The notes beneath the pieces were generated by a model. The model was not told the DNA's origin. It saw only the letters and a list, made by a program, of their open reading frames with translations, and ran no database searches. From Lathyrus oleraceus (taxonomy: Eukaryota > Streptophyta > Magnoliopsida > Fabales > Fabaceae): a DNA stretch of 64,000 nucleotides. This document shows positions 44,201-56,205 of this stretch, piece by piece (within the stretch, counting starts at the first letter, position 1; every line of letters begins with the position of its first letter). Location of the stretch: the NCBI RefSeq assembly GCF_024323335.1, contig NC_066585.1, positions 537,486,769 to 537,550,768 of the forward strand, read 5' to 3'. A program made the position numbers and the translations under genes.

Positions 44201-45367
44201 TTTACGATGCAGTTTATGGTAAGTTCGGCAATAAAGGTGTTTTAGACTTCTAGAAGCACTGTTGGATTAGTTCGAAATCTCTGATAAATGTTTCTCTGAT
44301 CTATTTGCATGTATCTCTGGTGGGCCAACTAAAATCGCAAGTATTGGATGTTGAAACAGTAATATTTGGTCCTGAATTTTTCTAACAACAGTGAAACGTT
44401 CAATCTGCTGAAGCGAAATCAACTCGAAGAGTTGAACCAGATCCTGATATCGGTTCAGCCAAGCCAAAGTGCGAACGACTCGTTCGTTTGGAGGAGTAAT
44501 GTGTCAGGTTTATCAACTTCTAGTAGCTATAAAATACGAACAAACAGTAATGTGTCATGTTGTTATAAAATACGAACAAAACAGATATGTTCAGCTGCTC
44601 GGACCATTTTACCACATTTAGTTTTAAAAGAGAGTTATATTATGGATGCTTTCTTAATAGATTAGTTAATGTAAGATAAATGATATTTTGACACTAATAT
44701 TCACAACTACACGATATTTCACTATTCTTACAATGAATAATGAAATATTATAATAATAATAATATTTTTTTTAAAAAAGTATAAATTTTTTATTTTATTT
44801 TATTTTGTTTTTAGATTATGGATACCGATATAAAATTGTGTGATTAATCAATTTCATACATTAATCAATATTTTATATTTTATTATCTAATTTTGTTTTA
44901 CTGTTATTTTTTTTTAATATTTAAGTATTTATTAACCAATTTTATAATTTTATTAATCAACATTTATATTTTATTAATCAATATTGGTTCACTATTAAAA
45001 ATTACTATTCACATGCATCTTACTATTCACTGTGATTATATTTTATAATTTAATATAAGAATTTAGTTAATATTAATATTATAATATTGTATTAGCTAAT
45101 GAAGTAGTGGGTTAGTTAATATAACATTGCTCTATATCAAATTTGGGTTTGAAGATAACATTGCTCTAAATTGAAACAATGTATTATTAAGTCCCTAATT
45201 ATGCAAAGAGACTATATAATAGTATTTATGTCTCCTCTCTCCCCCATGTGTTTATAAAGTACCTGTATGTATCTTTTTCAAACTTCAGAGTTTGAACACT
45301 GCTTGTCTCTGTAATGCAGCAAAATAGTACACTCTAGTACTTCACACTCTCCCCCAAATATCAGCGC
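44201..45367. other. Spacer and probable promoter region of the Patellin gene
   Basis: No coding support. A duplicated TATAAAATACGAACAAA motif lies at about 44528 and 44564. From 44690 it is A/T-rich with runs such as TTATTTTATTTTATTTTG. A TATA-like TTATAAAG lies at 45252-45259, and CT-rich sequence (45375-45391) precedes the gene, as is common in plant 5' UTRs. Confidence 0.5.
45252..45259 (+). promoter_or_regulatory. Candidate TATA box for the Patellin-like gene
   Basis: TTATAAAG lies about 450 bases before the chosen start codon, which would give a long CT-rich leader. An alternative TATA-like CTATATAATAG lies at about 45213. Confidence 0.35.
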
Positions 45368-45703
45368 GTGCTCCCACTCTCTCTCTCTCTCCCACGATTA
45401 TTTTCTCCACTCTCTCCAAACCTCAACACCACATTCAAATTCTCTCCCTCTCCTCAAACCAACCATCACTACAAAAACCAACCAACCAACCTCAACCTCA
45501 ACCTCATCAAACTAAAAACAACAACTCTTTCTCTCTCTCTCCTTCCTCTGTCTTCTACAAAACCACATTCACACTCCTACATAAAGTTCTGTCTTTTTTC
45601 ATACAATCACCAACCCATTTCCTTCAAATCCTCAAAACCAACCTCCATTCACCCTTTCATGCAAAGATTCCATCTGAGTTTCTCTCAAAATCCAACCTTG
45701 ATG

Positions 45704-47994
45704 ATGGATTCATCTTCATCTCCTCTCTCTCTTCAAAACCCATCCTCCTCACCAAAACCCACCAAAAAAACCTTACTTTCATCTCTAATTGGCACCAACA
45801 CTCCTTCATCTCTTCGAACCCCTTCCTTTGAAGAAGACAACTACTTTGTCACCCTTCTCAAATCCTCAGAGAAAAAAGCACTTCAAGACCTCAAAAAACT
45901 CCTCCTTGAAGCCACCACCACCTCATCCAATGAAGTTTCCATGTGGGGTGTTCCTCTCCTTGGCGGCGACGACAGAGCTGATGTAATCCTCTTGAAGTTC
46001 CTCAGAGCAAGAGACTTCAGAGTCAATGAATCCCTCAACATGATTCTAAAGTGCTTATCTTGGAGAAAAGAGTTCTCTGCTGACACCATAGTGGAAGAGG
46101 ATTTAAGTCAGTTCAAGGAACTAGAAGGTGTTATAGCTTATATGCAAGGCTATGACAAAGAGGGCCACCCTGTTTGTTACAATGCTTATGGTTTGTTTAG
46201 AGACAAAGACATGTATGAGAGATTCTTTGGTGATGAAGAGAAGCTCAAGAAGTTTCTTAGATGGAGAGTTCAAGTTCTTGAAAGAGGTATTAGGCTTTTA
46301 CATTTTAAACCAGGCGGTGTTAATTCTCTTATTCAAGTAACCGATCTAAAAGATATGCCTAAAAGAGAGTTGAGGGTTGCTTCTAATCATATTATGTCAC
46401 TTTTTCAAGATAATTACCCTGAAATGGTTGCTAGAAAGGTACTATTTTTGTTGATAAATCATCAATTTTTGTGTTTGAGTCATGTTTTGTTGTGTGCTGA
46501 TTTACTAATTTAGTTGTTTTTTTTTGTTGCTTTTTTTGGTGGTTTAGATCTTCATCAATGTGCCATGGTATTTCAGCATGTTGTATTCAATGTTTAGTCC
46601 TTTTTTGACTCAAAGGACTAAAAGCAAGTTTGTGATATCAAAAGAAGGAAATGCTGCTGAGACACTCTACAAGTGAGTCCTATAATAGTGGTTCCATTTG
46701 TTTCTCATAAATACTATGATCAAGATTGTTTTGGTTGGCTTTGTTTCTCTCAATTTTTATCTATATTAAGATCCTCTTTCACTATTGTTTGGAATTTTAA
46801 TTTTTTTCATTTAACTACTTTTAGTATTAAAGTTGTTCTTATCCTTTGATTTAGTGCATTGCTCGATGGATCGACTAAATCGTGTGTAATGTTTGTCAAA
46901 ATTATTTGCAAATTGCCGAATTCGGCTATAGCAAGTGTGCACTTTCTCGGCAAATTAGTGCTCATTGAATTGAGATCAGATGGTCTAGATTTCGAGCTCG
47001 AAATCTAGACTATTTGATCCCGATTCAATTCTTATGTGCTGATTATGTAATTGCTGACCGTGTGCATTCTTATTACCGTCAAAATCACGGCGATACTAGC
47101 ACGGTGTGATTTTTGAAACTTGTCACCGAAGTTAGCCCGTTGGAGAAGACTTGAGACCTGGGAGTGTGTTTTCAAGTCTCAGATTTGAATTCTGTTGGGT
47201 GCTAACTATTTCTGTGTTGGGTCAGTCCATACATAGCCTTGCTCTGGGCTTTAATTAGGCCCTCACCCTCGCTTGTCGATCCCAAAGTCGGATACCAAGT
47301 TTTCAAAAAAAAAAATCTTATTCCATTTAAGGGTTTGGTTTCTGAAAGTTTGTTTTGTTATGATCAGATTCATTAGACCTGAGGATATTCCTGTTCAGTA
47401 TGGAGGGCTAAGTTTTCCCAGTGATTTGCAAAATGGTCCCCCAAAACCTGCTTCTGAATTCACTGTCAAAGGAGGAGAGAAAGTGAATATACAAATAGAA
47501 GGAATTGAGGTACTAATCATTCACCCCATTCCATTCATTTACTCTTCTCTATGCAGATTATTATTAGTCCTTTTTACAATTTAGTACCTAAAATTTCCTT
47601 ATTTACAAAACGACCCTCGAAAACAATTTGACATTATTTAATCTTTTGTTATAAAAATAGCTTATACATAAGTACTTATTACGATAATCATAAGCCGAGG
47701 TTATGTGATTAACTTGTTGTGGGGGTAAACTAGGGAGGTGCAACAATCACTTGGGACATTGTTGTTGGAGGCTGGGACTTAGAATACAGTGCTGAGTTTG
47801 TTCCAAATGCTGAAGGAAGCTACACTATAGCAGTTGAGAAGCCGCGAAAGATTGGATCATCCGAAGAAGCGATCCACAACTCATTCACGTCGAAAGAATC
47901 CGGCAAAATGATACTCTCGGTCGACAACACCGCCTCAAGGAAGAAAAAAGTCGCCGCGTATCGTTACGTCGTCCGAAAATGCACCGCAACTTGA
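45704..47994 (+). CDS. PATL6: Patellin-6-like SEC14/GOLD phosphoinositide-binding protein (four exons, 420 aa)
   Basis: Exons are 45704-46438, 46548-46672, 47368-47509 and 47734-47994, with GT...AG introns and consistent phase, giving 420 residues plus stop. CRAL-TRIO N-terminal segment at about 84-124 (MWGVPLLGGDDRADVILLKF), SEC14 lipid-binding domain at about 140-305 (YDKEGHPVCYNAYG, FKPGGVNSLIQVTDLKD, IFINVPWYFS), GOLD domain at about 320-418 (ITWDIVVGGWDLEYSAEFVP). Length and sequence match the Arabidopsis PATL6 type (about 410 residues). Patellins bind membrane phosphoinositides and act in membrane trafficking and cell-plate formation. The start at 45704 (MDSSSSP) was chosen because PATL6 starts there. 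In-frame ATGs at 45701, 45659 and 45368 could extend the N-terminus, but that stretch is CT-rich leader-like. No lesion is seen. It is the only apparent functional host gene here. Confidence 0.94.
46983..47010. repeat. 28-bp perfect palindrome in Patellin intron 2
   Basis: Fourteen-base arms (GTCTAGATTTCGAG and its reverse complement) meet at GAGCTC with no spacer. Imperfect pairing continues outward (GAATTGA on the left, TCAATTC on the right), suggesting a decayed foldback transposon or MITE. Confidence 0.85.
47125..47315 (+). repeat. Possible tRNA-derived SINE in Patellin intron 2
   Basis: TTAGCCCGTTGG (about 47132) resembles a pol III box A and GATTTGAATTC (about 47182) a box B, at normal spacing. 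About 110 bases of tRNA-unrelated body follow, then an A-rich tail (47305-47315). This resembles legume SINEs I know, but I cannot name the family or find a target duplication. Confidence 0.45.
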
Positions 47995-49700
47995 ACGGAT
48001 GCTATGGCATCAAGTAGCTTTAAATTTTAATTTTTGCTAATGATGTTTTTTGTTTAGACCTTTGTTTTATGTTTTTGAACTTGTTTTTATGGCATGTTTA
48101 AATTTAGAGGTATTAATATAAATTAAGTAGTGATTAGTGTAATGTAAAGAAGAGAAGAATGATGGTAATATGGTAATAGTAGTAAGTATATTTTGCTTGG
48201 TATAGAAGAAAAGCAATTAAGTTTGCTTATATAACATAGTACCATGTTACTGTTTTTTTGGGACAGAGTATTGTGTATGTTGCAATCTAGAGGGAGGTTA
48301 CTTTATGAAGGTGCAATCTATAGTTTATGAATTTAAATTGAGTAAATCTTCAATTTTCTTTTGAAATTTTAGGATTTTAGTTGTTCAATTTTATATAATA
48401 GGAACTAAAATTGATTTTTTGATTGATTTTTGAAATGTAAATAATTTTTTTTACTTGCTTTGTTGATGTGATGGAAAAATGATTTTTTTATAGATTTCAT
48501 TTTAATTAAAAGTTAGAAATTTGAACTTTTAATTTTTAAATAATTTTTTTACTTAAATTTATGAGTTTAATGTGATGAGACGTTGTTATAAAATAAAATT
48601 TAATTGATATGCATTGTCGGCGTAAAGATTAAATATAAGTTGTTGATTGATTTATTGACTGTGCGTAGTGTAATTAGTTTTACTATTATCAAATAAAAAA
48701 TTATCAATATATCTTATTATAGTGATTTTAAATATGTGTGATTTAATGAAATATAAATTATTGATTAATTGCCAATGTAAAAATATTTTATAGTTATTTT
48801 TATAAAAAATATTAAATATTAAATTACTTTATCTTGGATTTGCTTTTAATAATAATTGATTTTATAAAATTAATTCTTCTTTTACAGTAGAATCAAATAT
48901 TTTGAAAATAATTGATTTTAAATGTATTTAATTGATAAAATTCTTAAAATTGATTTTAATTTGAAATTATAATTTGTAACTTTTGATTCAAACATGTTTA
49001 TAACACTTTAAAAAAATATTTATAACATTTAAAAATTGTTTTTTTACTCGAAAACTTGCTTTTTAAATTTATTAAATAATCAATTATTTAGATTAAATAT
49101 AAATTAATCTAATAAATAAATTTACATTAGAGATAGCATTATTTTTAAAAATTTTATATTTGACCTAAGGAGGAATTGTTAGATTTAGGGGACATATTTA
49201 TTATTTGAAGTTGTTTTTATATTAATAGAGGGAAAGTGTAAAGAAAAAAATAGAAGTAGAATTGATATTGACAAGACAAAGTGTGAAATGGAAGATGATT
49301 GTGACATTAAAGTTCCAAAAAGAGAAGCGGGAAGAGTTCACGGGTTGTGAGTGGTATATAACGTGTTGAGGGAGCCTTCAAATTTTGTGATAGTGATGTT
49401 ATCTTCTTGTTTCATGAACCATTTTGGCATTTACCTTTTCAAATTCAAATTTTTATTCTATTTCCTCTTTCCCTTTTATGTATCCACCTTTCTTTTTTTC
49501 CCCTCTTCTCTTTAAAATATATATTTACTAATAATTTAGAGACTAAAAGATAAGATTTTTTGAATTTTTTTAAATAATCATTTTTCATGAATAATACGAA
49601 AATAATTAAATTTTAAAATATTTATTAATATAATCATTTTTCAAAAAAAAAAAACGTCATTCACTATGACACATGCATTGTTCAATTTGTACTCAAACGT

Positions 49701-49800
49701 CACTCCAATTGATGTATGCATGTAAAATAGAGGAGCATGCATGTGACTACTCTTTATTTTTTACGCTCTTATATTTTACATGTATGCGTCAATTGCAGTG
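49701..49800. repeat. MITE-like inverted repeat
   Basis: Arms 49701-49728 and 49773-49800 pair over 28 bases with four mismatches, starting CACTCCAATTGA and ending TCAATTGCAGTG, around a 44-base loop. Partial pairing seems to continue outward through GTCA/TGAC motifs. Confidence 0.6.
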
Positions 49801-52800
49801 ACGCATGCTTCCAGAAACATTGTTAGTTTGATAAATAAATTGAAAAGATGATTATTTTGGTATATAATTTAAAAAAATTGATTATTTAAAAAAAAAACAA
49901 ATCAGATTTTTTTTTAAATAACTATATTTTTCAACAAAATTCCTTAAATAAATATGTTTTCCTATTAATTTTCAAACTATTCATATTTAAACATTTTTTT
50001 TCAACGCATAGCATAAATCAATTGGATTGACTACTACATTTAACAAATTAAAAGGCAAATCAATTGAATTTATATCTTCTATAGGCTAAGACAATTCAAT
50101 TGACACATATATATTAGTGTTAGATGTCAATTCATCTAACTTTAATTTACAAGTTTTTTTTTAAATAAAATAATTAATTAATTAAAGTCTTGAATAAAAA
50201 CTAATAATATTTTAAATTGGATTACATACGAGAATATTTTGTACACTAACAATAATAACCCGCTTGATCATACATGACACTGATTTCACATCCCCTAAGT
50301 ACTCTTTCTCGTACAAATCTCTGTTGATTCATCTGTTGAGGTGTTTAATACGAGATCTCTGGAGAATCACTATCACCAAATTCCCTAAAAGAATCACCAT
50401 CTGTTGAGGTGTTTAATACGAGATCTCTGCATTAACGCATTGTCGTAATCGAATTCGTTGTCCATGTTGTTGTAATTGAATTGTGTTGATTGGATTGATA
50501 GGATTATTGGTGAATGACTTGAACATTAATGTGAATGCTTTATCGAGGAAAGGAAAACAATGGTTGTTATAATGTATGAAACAACCATTTTTTAAAAATT
50601 AATTAATTATTTTATTTTTAAAAAAAATTGTAACACATTAGAGGTGGAAGAATTTAGGTTTCTTCCTAACACTAATACATAGACATCAATTGAATTGATT
50701 TAACTTATAAGAAGCAACAATTCAATTGACTTGACCTCTCTAATTTGTCCAATGCAAGTGACAATTTAATTGATTTGTAGCAGCTACGATTGTGGATGGC
50801 AACATGGAGATTCAAATAGAAGATGCATATGTAGAATGAGAGGTAAAGGTTTGGAAATCAACTTTGATTATGTATGTGTTAGGAGGTGAACTAAGTATGA
50901 ATGCTGTTAAACAATACATGATCAAATTCTGGAAACGAAAAATTGAAAAAGATTTGGAAATCTCCCTTTTCACCTTTAATTGAAAAAGATTTAGAAAAGC
51001 TTAATGTTTTTTGGACAAACGAAAAATACTCGAATGGCCAGGTAAGCTACTCATATTCAAGTACTCGGAGAAGAGAATAGAAGACTCTAGACCACCTTTT
51101 TTCGTCCAAGTTTATTATGGAAATGAGTTTGGCTTAAGTTTTGATTATGAAAGCGATTTGAGGTGAGGCAGACGAGAAGTTTTTTAACAGATGACAATTG
51201 CTTGAATGGCCGAGTAAGACAACTCGTATCCAAAGAATTGAGGAGATGAATCGAATATTCTAGACCATCTTCCTTTTCATCCTTTTTGAAATGGTGTTTA
51301 AGTATGATTAAGTAATTTAGATTTAATTAGGGAATAAACACTCAATATTTGATCAGAGTTTTTATTATTGGCGTTAAACTGAAATAGGATGAAACGAATT
51401 GAAGGTTTTGAAAATGATGGAGAAGTGGATACTGAAAACGATTCTGATTTAGGAAAATTGCTCGACGTTTGATCGAGGTTTTTATTATTTTTATTCTTTT
51501 CTGAAAGTGTTGATTTTATTATTGAGTTAAAAATTAATTAATACAATAGAAATAAAGGAAAACGGTAAACTTATTAAACTAAGTGGCCTATAGCAAGATT
51601 TCTGTTAGATTAGTTTATGCTTAGTTTGCTTTATGTTTTGGAGTTCTAGTTGCTGGATTGAGTGCGGTCGCCTTTGTACAATCATTGTTTTTTTTATTTA
51701 TTATATCAAAGTATTTTTGATCCGAAAAGATAAAAATAAATGTAAGCAAATCCACTGCAAACAAGAGGAAGATAAAAAAAAGAAAACACAAAGAACTTGT
51801 TTATCTAGTTCAATCAAACCGATCTACTTTGTGTGTGTGAGAGAGGTTCTCTAATTCACTACAGTTCCAAAAAACGTTACAAAATATTACAATTGAGTTA
51901 TAAGAAAATAGTATCTCAAATATCTCTATTTTTATACTCAAGTGTTTTCCAATCTCTCCAACTCTTAATATATATGAATCACACAAACCTAATGTGTTTC
52001 AAAAGTGTCTTTCAATTTTTTTAGATACCTCTATAGATTTTCTCAAATTCTAAGAATAAAATTTTAAAAATTTCTACCTTTGTCTCTCTAACTAGGATTA
52101 TCACTTTTTATATATGCCTTATTCTCTTCAAAGTTCTACTTAACAAAAGTGATAGATATACATATTTAAGATATCCTCAAACCATCTCAAGTCACTCATG
52201 GACGAACAACATCATTGACCAAGTTAAACATTGATCATTATCAAGTCAAACATTAAACATTAACCAAATCAAATGTTGACCATTGACCAAACATTCATTT
52301 TTCACCAAAAGTCAACCGTAACAAAAATTTTCATTTTTCTCTAACGCAGGTATGAGTGAGCAATGTTAAATTTATTATAATCCACTTCTATGCCTACTTA
52401 ATGATAGGTGAATACTGTCATATTCATTTTACTTCACTATTATTCCAATACCCTACAACCTTATAAAATGCAAACACCTTCACTCTTACAATATCACTTT
52501 AACAAAATCAAAATCACTCATTTAATCTCTTTTTCACTCTTGCACCCAAACACTTTTAATCTTTTTAATTTTATTTTAGCAATGTCAAACCCTAATCATG
52601 TCTCAACATCCACACACAAAATCTCCACAACAACAACCTAAGCATACACTTGATATATCCCAAACACAAGACTACCACTAATTTGACCTAAACAATACAC
52701 ACACTAGTTAAACCAATTTTATCCTCATTCCTTTTACCAAGACTACCAAAAAAGTGAATAATACAATCATTTCCATCCAAGCAAATTATACAATTTTCTC

Positions 52801-53159
52801 AAGACTTTCAATATTTGAATAAGATAATCCATCCCAAGGATATAACGATCTGAACTGCTACATGTGACCACCCCACACTATGTGATAATATTTTTTTTTT
52901 AAAGTATTTTTAATTTGTAAAATTAATATTAAATTAAAAAATAATAATAAGAAGAAAATGTTAAAAGAAAGTACTTGTGTATATAATTAAAGGAGAGAGA
53001 TAAGTGTATAAAAAAAATCTTCCAATGGCTATTTAATTTTACAGAATTCTATAGATGCATATTTTACGTGGGCTCCATTTTATCTCAGTATAAGCAACCT
53101 ATGCATAAAATAGAAGAAAGCAAATCCTGTGTAAACTATTTATGTGGTTTGTGTCTATC

Positions 53160-53390
53160 TTTTGTAGCTGTGGCTATTGGAATAGTACATATGTTGTCAT
53201 AAGTAAGCATATATTGCAGTGATTGTATAGTGCAATTGGTGTATATATCTCTAATTCAAAGTACAAGTATTGAAGGCATTTGTATTGGAAAACAATTTGT
53301 CATCATCATGTATAGGCCTATACTTACAGAATGACCTAACAAGTACTACTCGTCAATAGTTATAGTTACAATATTCCACTCCATAAAGAA
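53160..53390. repeat. Diverged direct repeat, unit 1
   Basis: Shares ATTGGAATAGTACATAT, GTGCAATTGGTGTATATATC, GTATTGGAAAACAATTTGTC and ATATTCCACTCCATAAA, in the same order, with unit 2 at 53481-53710. Not coding. Confidence 0.75.
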
Positions 53391-53480
53391 TACTCATAAT
53401 TAATCAACAAGTTTTTTAATTTAATGTAATATTTTATTTATTTTTTTAATTAAAAACGTTAAAAGTTAGTCCATTATTAT

Positions 53481-53710
53481 CCTTTTTGGCCGTGGCCATT
53501 GGAATAGTACATATAGTCTAATGTAAGCATATACTGCAGTTATTGTATAGTGCAATTGGTGTATATATCTCTGATTCAAAATAGCATTGAAGTCATGTGT
53601 ATTGGAAAACAATTTGTCATCATATACAATATAGGTCTTTCATTTACTATTGGAAAAGAATTTGTCATCATATACAATAGTCATAATTACATAATATTCC
53701 ACTCCATAAA
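53481..53710. repeat. Diverged direct repeat, unit 2
   Basis: Partner of 53160-53390. It contains an internal re-duplication of TTTGTCATCATATACAATA at about 53611 and 53660. Confidence 0.75.
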
Positions 53711-55543
53711 AATGATAAGAAATGGAAATAATGAGAAATGATGTTTCAAATAAATATTGATGTAAAATATAATATTTTTACCAATAATAAATTGATACAA
53801 GTCTTACAAGTTTGGTAAGATTGATACAACTCTTAGAAAAGATGTTTGGAAGCATTCTTTTTTTAAAAAGATGTTTTTGAATATTTTTAGTTAAAAAAAA
53901 CAGAAGCGGGTTAAAGATGTTTCTGTTTTGGAATTTCTAGTTTTTGTTTTGAAAAGTAAAAATATGGGAAATTGTAACATTTTCACTCATGATAATTATG
54001 TAATGTTTTAAATTTACAAAAATTAAATTAATTTCTATTATCACACTTTTGCTTTAATTTTCACGAATTCAAAATCGAATAAGACACGAAGATGCAAGAT
54101 GAATTCTAACTCTTCGACTTTAATAATTTGAACATGAGATTTGTGATTTAAACTTTGAATTTGCGATTTTTTGATATCATCCAAAGTGTGTTTGTGATCT
54201 ACCATTCTGATTCCATTCAAGAATTCCATTTGCTAGAGATTATGAATTGTTAGATTAGTATTTATAATATTGGTTTTCTTTCTAACTTGTTAGATTGATA
54301 TTTATTTTTCAAATATCTGTGAATCGGGCTAGGTCAATATGGAATATATGATATATTGTGTTAATTTTTTCAAAATCGATGTTTCTAATAGTTACACGGT
54401 TTATCTACTATGTAAGCATGTAAGGATACCAAATTTATTTTCAATCATTACAATATTTTTTTTCAAATATATAATTAACACTATAGATTTATCAAAGATA
54501 ATGTTAGGATTACATATGGAGCGAGGATTAGGAATAGATTCAATTGCGGGGATTTGGAGGAGGATGTATCCTCCATCTCTGCCTCACATCACTATTATAA
54601 TGCCAAAATCCAAATTTTAATTTAATTATTGATTCAAATCAGCCAAAATGTGATTCGAATCAAACATCAAAATATTATGTTTTAAGGCTTTGTTGAATGT
54701 AATTTTAAGTGTCGGGTTTTTGTTATCGTCTCCACAGGGATTGTGAGATATCACCGCCTTTCGACAGTTGTTTTAATTCTTAGCTTAAGGTAACAATGGG
54801 GTTTTGGTATTTGTCACGGTATCTTGCATAAAAGTGTAATAAAATGCGGTAAAAGTTTTGGTTTGAATATTTGAGAAATATTGCCAAAGTTAGGGTTCGA
54901 CGATCACTTTGCATGTATATGTTCGATCAACAAAAGTTATAAACTCCTTTAGATGATAAACTATTTCACAAAGTCCTCCCAATGTGTTTATCTCTAACAC
55001 ACATTGTGAGTTTTCCCATTTTGATCCATTGTTTATCTCTAACACAATCTATCAAAATGACAACTTTTTGGTTCAACCTTATGGTGAACAAAATCATTCA
55101 TTACTATCTCTAGCTAACAAACAAGATTGGATGAAAACCTAGGTTAAGAGTTGGTAAACATCTCTCGATCATAAACCAACACAAAGAGTTTTCAATAAGA
55201 ACAAAGTTTTCACCATATATTCACCATTAAAGAGTTTACAAATGAAGATCCTTACATTTACACACAAAGCTAATGATCATCTACATCTAACCTTGACAAA
55301 ATGAAGGACTTAACTACTCATTTTCATGGTAGCTTGTTCAACAAGTTTCGGAAGAAGGTTGATCAACATCCGAGTCGAATAATCGAGATTGAATGGGAAT
55401 CCACCTTCTTTTTGTGAAAGATTGTTAAGAGATGAAGAGAAATGGTTTATAGGTCACAAAAGATCCTTAGAGCAATGCTGGAAAATATCTAAGAAAGTAC
55501 AAAAGTATGGAAAGTAAGGTATGGCTCCAAAAAGTAGCCCTTG

Positions 55544-55552
55544 CTACTTATA
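55544..55552 (-). promoter_or_regulatory. TATA box in the solo LTR
   Basis: The minus strand reads TATAAGTAG in the context AGCTCTATAAGTAGC. It is 22 bases from the palindrome cluster and supports minus orientation. Confidence 0.5.
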
Positions 55553-55573
55553 GAGCTGCTACTGAGCTTTCAT

Positions 55574-55965
55574 GCTCGCTAGGCGAGCAGAATGGCTCGC
55601 CTAGCGAGCCCCTAAATGAGGCACCTGAGGCACCTGCGCCCAGAGAAACAATCATTGCCAGACTGTCATGTTCGCTGAGCGAACAAAACCTTCGCTAGGC
55701 GAAGGTCACACTTCAACCTTCGCTCCAGCGAGCTTGAGAGGTTTTGCTACTGGAATGCTCGCTGGGAGCTCGCTATAGGCTCGCCTAGCGAGTGAGTGCT
55801 GGCTGCGCTTTTCACCAAGTCTGGACGTGTTCGCCACACACCTCGCTGGAAGCTCGCCTAGCGAGTGTGGTGATGTTTGCCACTGTAAAATACTGGAGCT
55901 TTTCGCTGGGCTCTCGCTGGACGCTCGCCTAGCGAGTCCTTCGCCACAGCTCTCGCCTAGCGAGC
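55574..55965. repeat. Cluster of GCTCGCTAGGCGAGC-type palindromes in the solo LTR
   Basis: Starting with GCTCGCTAGGCGAGC (55574-55588) and its exact reverse complement (55595-55609), at least eight more related hairpin motifs with arms TCGC/GCGA (for example TTCGCTAGGCGAA, CTCGCCTAGCGAG) occur up to 55965. It lies directly upstream of the minus-strand TATA motif. Confidence 0.88.
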
Positions 55966-56205
55966 AAGCTGATGAATACTTGTTTTATTTGATCCCTTTG
56001 CCAAATTTCTTGTGTCTACATTTTCTATTATTTCATGCTTACTTCCTGCACAATAACACACAAATCAAAGGTACCAAGATCGTTTATCATTGTATTGTAT
56101 TTCATCTAAAACAAAGGTGGTTTCGAACACTTTAGCAAGGAAATGGAGTGAAAGATACCCATATTTGATAGCTCAAATAAGCACTTTTGGGTATCTAACA
56201 GGCTT

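Larger units (their letters stand above)
47995..54690. other. AT-rich spacer downstream of the Patellin gene with short repeats
   Basis: No supported gene in 6.7 kb. The 3' UTR of the Patellin gene probably fills the first 200-300 bases. Structures seen: an inverted repeat at 49701-49800; a 31-bp direct repeat at 50331-50361 and 50399-50429; a diverged pair at 51032-51105 and 51203-51280 sharing GAATGGCC and CTAGACCA; TTGACCAA-like degenerate repeats at 52200-52320; and a 230-bp diverged direct repeat at 53160-53390 and 53481-53710. Short ORFs are A/T-driven. Confidence 0.6.
54691..56200 (-). repeat. Solo LTR (1,510 bp) with perfect target duplication
   Basis: The block starts TGTTGAATG and ends GTATCTAACA, with GGCTT immediately on both sides (54686-54690 and 56201-56205). 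The ends form the inverted pair TGTT/AACA. No PBS, PPT or coding region is inside, so it is a solo LTR left by LTR-LTR recombination. Orientation is inferred as minus because TATAAGTAG (55552-55544, minus) lies just downstream of a palindrome cluster, as in U3 of the other LTRs here. Family unknown. Confidence 0.8.

Noticed and set aside
45368..45703. 112-codon N-terminal extension of the Patellin frame
   Set aside because: The segment is CT-rich, low-complexity leader-like sequence, and the PATL6 family starts at the MDSSSS position. A plastid or other targeting role cannot be excluded but has no support.
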